From the NCBI GenBank assembly GCA_036971715.1, contig JAVHJL010000004.1:992001-1056000 (forward strand): a DNA stretch of 64,000 nucleotides. Reading direction: 5' to 3'. A program made the position numbers and the translations under genes. The notes below the pieces were generated by a model. That model searched no databases. It had not been told where the DNA came from and saw only the letters and a list, made by a program, of their open reading frames with translations. This stretch comes from Arthrobotrys musiformis. Lineage: Eukaryota > Ascomycota > Orbiliomycetes > Orbiliales > Orbiliaceae. Positions within the stretch are counted from its first letter, which is position 1. Each line of letters begins with the position of its first letter. Shown one piece after another: positions 55,983 to 64,000 of the stretch.

Positions 55983-58320
55983 TTGAGAGACATTTTATTT
56001 GCTCTTCTCCCTCCGCCCCGCCCTTTTCACTTGTGAATACCTACTTTAGTTATTCCCCCTCTTGCTTTATTCGCTCATTTTTCTTTGTTCTGTCGAGAGT
56101 GGGGAGAAAAAAAAAAATCAATTCACACCTCGACCCTTCGCGCTTTTTTTATTTATATTTTCTTTTGAAAAAAACTAACGACAAAGGTTATGACCACCAT
56201 CATTCTGGGGCATTTTTTTCGGTATCTTTTCTCTGATCGATCAGAACCCTTACTTTCCATTCCGTTCTTTTGGTTCCCTAGGTTGGGATTTTACTTGCAT
56301 TAGGAGCAGGCGTTTATCGGCGTTTTTTGCTTGTCATTTTTTGTTCTCTCTCCTTTGTTTGTTTTGTTATACACCTTTTTTATCCATCGTGATTTTTGCT
56401 TTGATATCCCATATCGCTTTGGGAGATATCACTTGTGTAGTATGTACAGAACGGTATATATGCACCCCTCCTGTGTTCGAGGAAGAATTTGTCTTGTTTT
56501 GACATCAAAAAATATCTAGTCGTGGTATCTAAATTTAAAATATTATCAAGTTTTACAGTTTCATCCTGCATTTTATTATTATTATTATTAGTCGACACGG
56601 ATATGGAAGTGAAAAGCCTTGTATGGGTTAGGTATTCTCGGCAGAAGCAGTTAGGTCTCGAAGTAGAAGTCGGGATATGTAGCCTTTCGATGAAAGGCGG
56701 TTACCCCCCTCGAAATTCGGCGTTTCGGTGTTTTCGACTATGCGGTTCAGCCTAATATGGTCTCAGGGTGTGACTGATGTTATAGTGTAGTATATTATCA
56801 TTCAAGCATCTCGGATCTCGGATCCTGATTTGGGGGGGGGGGGGTTACTATTAAAGCCAGTTGCGCATAAAACCGGGTTATTGGTTACTGAAATTCCGTT
56901 TAGACTTGATAAAGAAGAAAGTGGTGAATATTTCATGCGGAAGGCCCGGGCGGGGTTTAAATGTTTGGTAAGGCGGGTTTTCCGAAGGGATATGTATGTG
57001 GGTTTTTTTTGGTTTTCCGTTGTGCGGATGGGGAAGTTGGGTGTTGTTATTGTTGCTGGATTGGGAGGGACGTTACGAACTCCTTTTGTGACGTCTGCGT
57101 GGCTCGCGCTGGGTTCTTTTATGGAGTATTGGATTGAGACGGGTGGTTTTGGGTAGTTTTGCCCATTAATGCCCGTTTGGAGGTTTCATATTGGGGCTGA
57201 GGGTCAACTGTGGCGGGGATGGCCTTGATCGGTTGGAGGTACATACCTTATACGCATATATAGGTAATGGCCTAGACACCGGCAATTGAAGCTGATAGGC
57301 AAGGCTCGACAATGAGGTTTTCAGCCTTGGTGCGACTAGGATATGTGCTCAAGACCTAATGCCGAGTTGAAAGCAGTTGACTTGGGTCAACATACTCTGA
57401 CGTGGATAGTGATATTCTCCCCCCTATTCCAGGAAAGGATATTCTCAGTTCGTGATCATTTGAATTAGGTTCCTTCTTGTGGGCGAACGCGAGGTTCGCG
57501 GTGGAGTCGATTGGAGCCATGCATAGTGGGTTTGGATTCGTTGAGGGCGAATGGTCGTACGTGACTGCCGGCAGAGGTTGGCCGTGATGCTGGTCTGTGT
57601 ATACATGTAGGATTTACAATTCACCTGTTGCTTCGGTGGGATATCCAGAGTATGATATAGAAGTACAGAAGCCGGTTCGAGAGCCAATTGCAATCCAAAC
57701 TTCAAAATGTATCAGTATCGTCAATGGATTAGGACCTACTTAAAACCACACGCAAAGCTTAAAGAACGGGAAAACGGTCCACTGTTTTCCGGAAGCTCAT
57801 GTAGGAAGAGGACGTCAAAAAGGGCCCGATCCGTAAACTAGGGGGTTCAAGCTAACTAACTAAGTAGCTGAGCTAAGAGCATTAGGCACGCACACAAGCT
57901 AATGTTGGTACCCACCGTACAGCCGTTTCCAGCCCTTCCAACCGAGTATTGCACATGAGTGGTAATACAACCATATATTCCGGCTTCAGGAGGATATCTT
58001 TGTTGGTATATAGAGGGCACGAAGGTACGGACTTGGGATTATGATACACGTTTTTCTGGTTTATAGGACAGTACTTTATAATTTAGCCCCACTGCGACTG
58101 CGACGAATACGTCTCCTCTAGCACAGTTGCACAAGCTAATACTGGCCCCCCCCTAGGTTAAGACGGGATATTAATATATAAGTGCTTCAATATACACTTA
58201 GTACCCAATATTATCATCACTGAAGTTCTTTGGATCGAATCGATATACCCTACCCCCGCGAAACGACGATTAAACTCACCGTATCCAACGACTTATATAT
58301 ATAAACTTATATAAAAAAAA
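55983..58320. other. Intergenic region upstream of the ankyrin gene
   Basis: About 2.3 kb. 55983-56480 is a T-rich metalloprotease 3' region. The rest has a G10 run near 56832 and two related phrases (CACAAGCTAATGTTGG at ~57893 and GCACAAGCTAATACTGG at ~58129). A 108-codon frame at 56830-57156 lacks motifs and is not supported. Confidence 0.55.
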
Positions 58321-59355
58321 ATGCCGTACCCACTATTAATAACCGCCATCCAAAGCGGTACTCCAGAACAAGTCCAATCCATCCTCTCCACAAACCCACC
58401 CGACCACCCACTCACTGCAGGCAAACAACAATGGACCCCACTCCATTTCGCAGCCTACTCAGAAAACCTCCCCATGCTAAAACTCCTGCTCGCATCCCCT
58501 CCCTTCAACTCGGATATTAAAGCCACAGAAGCCAAAGACGGTTTCACGCCATTACACAAGGCCGTCGAAAGGGGGTGGGTAGACGGTATAAAACTCCTAC
58601 TGGCCCACGGGAGCGATATAGAAGCGAAGACGGCGAATTCCGGGTCCACGCCATTGATCCTGGCGGTTAGGTTTGGACATTTGGACGCGGTGAGGGTGTT
58701 ACTTGATTCCAAAGCGAAGTTGACATGTCATAATTACAACGGGATGAGCCCCGTGCTTACCGCGGCGGAGAAGGGGCGGTTTGAAATCTTAAAGTTGCTA
58801 TGGGAGCGGTTGGGGCCCCGTGGAGTTGACAGGGTCAAAGATGATGGGAATAAAGTTGGTAGAACAGCGTTGTTCTTCGCATTAAAGGGGGGTTATACCG
58901 ATATTGCCAAATTCCTGATTGAGAATAAGGTCAACGTAAGTATTGCCGACGACGAAGGATGGGGTCCCATCCATGCTGCCGTGGAATACGGGGACGGCAA
59001 AGAGGGGTTGGAGGTTTTGCAACTGTTACTTAAAGAAGGACCGCCCTTGAATACACCGATCAAAGAAACGGGGTATACGCCTCTACATCTTGCGGCTGCG
59101 AGGGGGGATATTGCGTATATTAACGAATTGATCGATGCTGGTGCTAAGCTTTATACAAAGTGCGAGCTGAATCGGACGCCGTTGTATGTGGCCGTGAAGT
59201 TTGGAAAGAGGGAAGTAGATGTTGAGAAGATCGTTGATCGCATGGTGAAGGAGGGAGCGGATTTGGGGGTTAAGGATTCTTTTGGGATGGGGGTTAAGAG
59301 TATGGCGAAGCAGAGGGGCTGGAAGAATCTAGAGAAGCGAGCGCAGTTTTATTAA
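58321..59355 (+). CDS. Ankyrin-repeat protein
   Basis: Single-exon gene of 344 residues with no signal peptide or membrane segment. At least seven ankyrin repeats fill almost the whole chain, shown by the TPLHxAxxxGxxxxxxxLLxxGAxI pattern: WTPLHFAAYSENLPMLKLLL, FTPLHKAVERGWVDGIKLLL, STPLILAVRFGHLDAVRVLL, MSPVLTAAEKGRFEILKLL, RTALFFALKGGYTDIAKFLI, WGPIHAAVEYGDGKEGLEVL, YTPLHLAAARGDIAYINELI and RTPLYVAVKFGK. Such stand-alone ankyrin proteins are protein-binding scaffolds in cytosol or nucleus. The partner and process cannot be told from sequence. The ATG follows an A-rich run directly, with TATATATATAAAC about 30 bp upstream. Confidence 0.88.
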   Translation: MPYPLLITAIQSGTPEQVQSILSTNPPDHPLTAGKQQWTPLHFAAYSENLPMLKLLLASPPFNSDIKATEAKDGFTPLHKAVERGWVDGIKLLLAHGSDIEAKTANSGSTPLILAVRFGHLDAVRVLLDSKAKLTCHNYNGMSPVLTAAEKGRFEILKLLWERLGPRGVDRVKDDGNKVGRTALFFALKGGYTDIAKFLIENKVNVSIADDEGWGPIHAAVEYGDGKEGLEVLQLLLKEGPPLNTPIKETGYTPLHLAAARGDIAYINELIDAGAKLYTKCELNRTPLYVAVKFGKREVDVEKIVDRMVKEGADLGVKDSFGMGVKSMAKQRGWKNLEKRAQFY

Positions 59356-61386
59356 TTGGTTTGCATGTTTTTTTTCTTTCGCGGTTGAGTTCGAATTCGT
59401 AAAGATATTCGGGACAGTAATGGCACTGGCGTTTGGGGGACTGCACTGCATATGCATGCAGCATCGCGATATCAGTTAGTTTAGCGGCTTTTATATACAT
59501 ACACATATAGCTAGGTGCGGGGACCGGAGTCTTTAAATTTGTGCACGTCGGGTTTTGAATTTTATCATCAGAATTACCTAGTCCTTAGCTTAGTTATTGA
59601 CATTATAGTCCCTTTTGCCATTATATTACGCTCAGTGCAATATTTTCCCTTATTAGCAAAGAATTTTTTATACTATTACTTGTCACGAACGACCCCATGG
59701 CCCGCTATTCCACAAGTGTTCATTTTATATATAAGTACGAAGTACACTAGACCCCATTTATTTTTGCGCGAGCTTCAGTATTCAGTGGTACACTAGTCTT
59801 GGCTTCGGCTAAAATTTGAATATAACTTTTGCTTTCCCCGGATCTTGAGGGCACATTACTACAATATACGAGACTTCGCACTGTGCAGTCCCGATATCCA
59901 CAGGTGCATATGAGGCGCTACCCATTTTGTCGTATTGGTGAATAGCCAGGCGCTTGTTCAAACCCCTGCTTTGACCGACCTCAAATACCACCCGGTATAC
60001 TATTGACATCAATGGCGAATCCAACGAGTAGCCAACTAGGATCCAGACCCAGATATCTTCGCTAACATAAAACTGCAAAAAAATGCGGACAGGCCCCCCT
60101 CGACATGCGAAACACGCAAAGCGTTGCCCTGTTGGATTTTGAAATTCAATCAAATCAAGCATCCTGATCTGAGACCTTTCTTTCCGGAATCTCAAATAGC
60201 CGTGAGGGAATGAGCTTTATTTAGCCAGGTGACGTTAACATCCGAACCCGCTAACGATATTTGACATTTTTCTGCACTGAATGCAATTTCGGACTGCCAA
60301 AATGCAAAGGCTCCTTACCTAAGAATACGGTAAGCCGATTTACAAGGCGCCCAATCATCCGGTTTCTAATGCCTTTAAAGGGAATTGTGACAAGCCGCAC
60401 CCGATTGGACCCGATGTTGGCGCAAACCAAGCCGGCTTCAGCCCCGCGATGGGCATCACGGGAGATGAGGGGCAATCTTAGGAAAGGGTCACGAGCGCAG
60501 GACGGCAGGCCCGTACGAGCTGCGGCATTCGCATCGCAAGCTTGATCTCGAAATTCCAAGCTTACCAGCTGCCTGAAGTGCAAGGGGGCGAAGGATGCGA
60601 TCCCGATGCGACGGAAATGAGAAAGCTGAAGGAGCTGATTGGGCCACGGCGCTTGCTGTGGCCTTGATGATTTAAGGTTGCTGGCATCCCCCAGGCATTT
60701 TCGATCTTGATTTCGAAGGTTATCTGGATTGTCGCAGCTGTTCAAATTTTTTTCATTTTTTCATTCTATTTTATTCTCCTATCGCCGATAAAAGATATTT
60801 TTTTTCTCCTTCGCTTTCGATTCATATATTCGTTCCCTACTTTTATTGTTCGTTGATATACTCTCCGAACCGTCCACTTTATCATATCTTCTATCTACAT
60901 ACATACATACATTGTATATGGTCGCCGTAGATGGGTGTAGATAGCAGATAGATAGATCGTGGTTTCATTTCGCTGTATCATAGTTTTTTCTTATATTCCC
61001 TCTTTTTATATTTTATCTTTCATTCGCCCTTCCTCCCCTTCGGACTGTTAATTGCCTATCTCGCTCCCTGTCCGACTGGCCCGCCTGCGGACTCACCGAA
61101 CCTGATCACATATCCCTCGCGGGATAGCTGGACACTGGCACTTGCATAGTAACATAGACTCCGGAATTGCGACATCGTTCCAGTCCGGATTGGGCGTTCT
61201 GTGACCGTACCGGCGCCGTGACGGTTGTATCGTTTTGATAGACAGCCGTTGTTGTACATATTATTTTACCTTTCCCGGCTTCTAGCTTCTGCTTCTTCGT
61301 AAATACTTTAAAATCTCCCCTTTGGCACTCTCCGCTCTGCTTTTTTCTTGTTCTTTTCTGCTCCTTCCTTTCTCTTCTCCTCCGCA
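59356..61386. other. Intergenic region upstream of the aminotransferase gene
   Basis: About 2 kb. Minus-strand frames at 59809-60195 and 60251-60745 are open but lack motifs, start context or domain features, so I do not call genes. The last 600 bp is a C/T-rich leader with TACATACATACATAC at about 60897-60912. Confidence 0.5.
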
Positions 61387-63320
61387 ATGCGGCCCTTCAT
61401 TCCAATTCTACCTTTCAACCCTATTTATCGTAGTGTGTTCTTACGTCAGTCGCCATCTCCGTTCGTAGCAAACGCTGCCGCGGCAAACCTCGCTAGGCAG
61501 TCTGCTGCTTCTGCTGCAACCACCGTCCCAACATTTGGAAGAAACGTTGGAATTTCCGCCTTTCAAGCTGCCCAGATGGCCACCCAGATCCGACCTGCCA
61601 GGCGGGTTGCAAACCAGAATCAGGATGTAAGTGTGGTTTTCAATCCTCCCTTTCCTTTGCTCGCGCGCCCTTAAGCTTCGGGGTGTTAAAATCTCGGGTT
61701 TTGGTTTGTGCAACATCAACTCGAAGCACGTCAATTGGTGGTTTTTGCGGGGTTCGGCCTAGCTGCAGCCCAGCCCAGCTATAGCTGCCCGACCTAAACA
61801 TTTCGAACGGCTTGCTAATTTCCGATATGCTATTGCATACAGGTCTGGACAATTGTCAACGAAGCTGCAAAGACCAGCAAGGTCTCTCCCGTCATCAATC
61901 TTGGGTAAATACAAAATTCTTCGAATCCACCGCTCACCGAAACCGCTCCATTAATTCCTCCTCGCCTTCAGACAAGGATTTTTCGGCTATAACCCGCCGA
62001 AATTCGTGCTCGATGCTGCGAGAGAAGCTCTGAGCCGCGTCGATTGCAACCAATACTCCCCCACCAAAGGCCGCCCCCGTCTGAAGAAGGCTCTCGCGGA
62101 TGCGTATTCTCCGTATTTTGGTCGTGAACTCGATCCTGAGACTGAGATTACGATAACGACGGGTGCAAATGAGGGCATGTTGTCTGCCTTTATGGCCTTT
62201 GTGGAACAGGGCGATGAGGTTATTGTCTTCGAACCGTATTTTGATCAGTATATCTCGAATATCGAGATGGCTGGCGGGAGGGTCGTCTATGTGAACTTGA
62301 TTCCACCGGCAAGAGGGCATATTGAAACTACGCCGAGTAGCGAATGGGCTGTGGATTTCGATATGCTCAAGGAAAGGATCAATCCAAGGACTAGGATGTT
62401 GGTGAGTCTATTATTCTGCTTGAGTATGTGGGAATCCCACGAACCGTAAGCTAATTAGTAAATTATATAGGTCTTAAACACCCCGTAAGTACAGGAACGT
62501 GTAGGAACTCGGAAAGCCAGAGAGACTAATTGAACAAATAGGCACAATCCCATTGGCAAGATCTTTTCTCGTGAAGAACTCCAACAAATCGGTGATCTTT
62601 GCGTGGAAAACAACATCATAATCCTCTCCGATGAAGTCTACGACCGGTTATACTACACCCCATTCACTAGAATCGCCACCCTGAGCCCTGAAATTGACAA
62701 CCTGACTTTGACCGTTGGATCTGCTGGTAAATGTTTCTATGCAACCGGATGGCGTGTGGGCTGGTTGATCGGTCGTCCTCATTTGATCCAATATGTCTCT
62801 GCTGCCCATACCCGAATCTGTTACTCTACCGTCTCGCCCCTTCAGGAAGCCGTCGCTATTGGCCTCGAGCAAGCTGAAAAGGAAGGCTTCTGGGAAGAAT
62901 CCAAGCGCGATATGAAGGCAAAGCAGGTGCGATTCAATGCTATCTGGGACGAACTAGGGCTTCCGTACACCGATCCTGAAGGCGGATATTTCGTTTTGGT
63001 CAACATGTCTAAGGTCAAAATTCCTGAGGATTACCCGTTCCCTGACTTCGTCCAATCCCGGCCTCGTGATTTCAAGTACGTTGTTCATTCAAGTTCTTCA
63101 GGCAAAGCATTTCGACTAATATCACCTTCTTAGGCTCTCATGGTTCCTAATCAAAGAACTCGGTGTTGCCGCAATCCCACCGACAGAGTTCGTTCAGCCC
63201 GGAACAGTAATGGAAAAACTCACGGAGAACTACCTACGCTTCGCGGTTTGCAAAGACGACGATGTCCTAGACGCCGCGAAAGAGAGGCTTAGAGGGTTGA
63301 AGCAATATATGTCCGAGTAA
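61387..63320 (+). CDS. BNA3: Kynurenine aminotransferase (Bna3-type, PLP class I)
   Basis: Six exons, 61387-61626, 61843-61904, 61972-62401, 62471-62484, 62542-63075 and 63134-63320, giving 488 residues in frame; exon 4 is only 14 bp. The first intron is 216 bp, unusually long for this window. The ~80-residue N-terminus is basic and Ser/Ala-rich, suggesting mitochondrial import. Fold-type I features: INLGQGFFGYNPP, the NQYSPTKGRPRLKKALA region, TGANEGMLSAF, EPYFDQY, NTPHNPIGK (Asn contacting PLP), SDEVYDRLYY (Asp/Tyr contacts) and GSAGKCFYATGWRVGW with the Schiff-base Lys. This matches yeast Bna3 and mammalian KYAT1/3, which convert kynurenine to kynurenic acid with a 2-oxo acid and can act as cysteine-S-conjugate lyases. 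Exact substrate is inferred from family. Confidence 0.92.
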
Positions 63321-64000
63321 GCCAATTCGGACTACTTGATACTCTCTAGAAAACCACTATTTGGAATGATCTCAACCGGCTTTGCGATTTCAACTATTCA
63401 GTCCGTATACCTTTTTATCATGCGACTTAGTCCTCTAGCAGGACTACGGTGGTATCTTCTTGATACCGCCTTACCCTCTGGAGTTCCTTTATTTTTCCAC
63501 TCCACCGGGCCTTCAAAACCTCTGTCGAGGTTCTATTCACTTTCATACAATGTACAGCTACCCCTTTGTGCTCACGCACTCCAAAAAAAAATCCCCCATA
63601 CTGCCTCACGGCACGCAATTCTCCTTATTGTATCCACTCCTACCATCTTTCACCGTATTGTCCTTTATTTCTCACTTTCCTCTTGCATTCCTCACCTCAT
63701 TGACTACATTACACATCTCCTATTTTTCATGATGATATGAAACCAAAAACACCTTTAGATATGATACCTGACTTCTCCTTCGATGGGGAAGGGCTTCTTT
63801 TTTTGTATAAGAAAAAGGGGAGCGGAGAGGGGAATAAGAATTTGTGGTGGGATACCACCACTTTTTTCAGTTAAGATATATATCCTCAATTCGTAGGAGT
63901 GACTTAGATGGCCTTTCGACGGGTAACTGCTGCAGCTGGATGCTGAGGCAGATATACATATATATAGTCTAGCTATAGAAATGTACTGCATTGAGTAAAT
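63321..64000. other. 3' flank of the aminotransferase gene, window edge
   Basis: CT-rich, AT-rich noncoding sequence. Frames on both strands are low complexity and not supported. Confidence 0.5.

Noticed and set aside
59809..60745. Two minus-strand frames (128 and 164 codons) upstream of the aminotransferase
   Set aside because: No recognisable domains, no convincing joining introns, and overlapping frames on the other strand.

Overview
The window looks like nuclear DNA of a filamentous ascomycete (Pezizomycotina). The recognisable proteins are fungal orthologues (Prm1, Eaf3, Rrg9, Sdh8/SDHAF4, Dph1, FacA-type acetyl-CoA synthetase, a Bna3-type aminotransferase, an ADAM-type metalloprotease). 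Most introns are 47-82 bp with GT..AG ends and often a CTAAC-like branch site. A secreted protein with several NCGxCGxxC (STIG1-like) modules suggests a nematode-trapping or Orbiliomycetes-type fungus, but that placement is inference. No tRNA, rRNA, CRISPR array or prokaryotic operon was seen.

Layout. 0-13 kb: PRM1 on minus, a small putative mitochondrial protein, a two-exon DHA1-type MFS transporter on plus, and an eight-exon secreted modular protein on minus. 12.8-22.4 kb: a gene desert full of short TATATA tracts, with a decayed tandem repeat near its right edge. 22.4-34.3 kb: a compact housekeeping block. It holds an unusual E2 / F-box / TerD fusion, DPH1 divergent from mitochondrial HMG-CoA lyase, SDHAF4 convergent with that lyase, an ER thioredoxin-like membrane protein with a 9-bp micro-exon, RRG9 and EAF3. 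34.3-38.2 kb is gene-free promoter DNA in front of the acetyl-CoA synthetase (38.2-40.4 kb).

42.6-50.1 kb is the most unusual part. Two copies of a ~360-400 bp repeat lie in opposite orientation. Each begins and ends in a short perfect hairpin. Together they bracket one large gene of unknown family that has a signal peptide, repeated domains, an acidic Gly/Glu repeat tail, and one in-frame TAG that a 48-bp intron could remove. I read this as a candidate undescribed TIR-bounded element or a gene island captured between MITE-like repeats.

53-64 kb: a six-exon ADAM-like membrane metalloprotease, a single-exon ankyrin-repeat protein and a six-exon kynurenine/cysteine-conjugate aminotransferase, separated by 2-3 kb of noncoding DNA.

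Several genes serve mitochondrial or acetyl-CoA metabolism (HMG-CoA lyase, SDHAF4, RRG9, acetyl-CoA synthetase, the aminotransferase). They have separate promoters and I see no evidence of a co-regulated cluster. Exon boundaries were derived by hand from splice consensus and reading-frame continuity.
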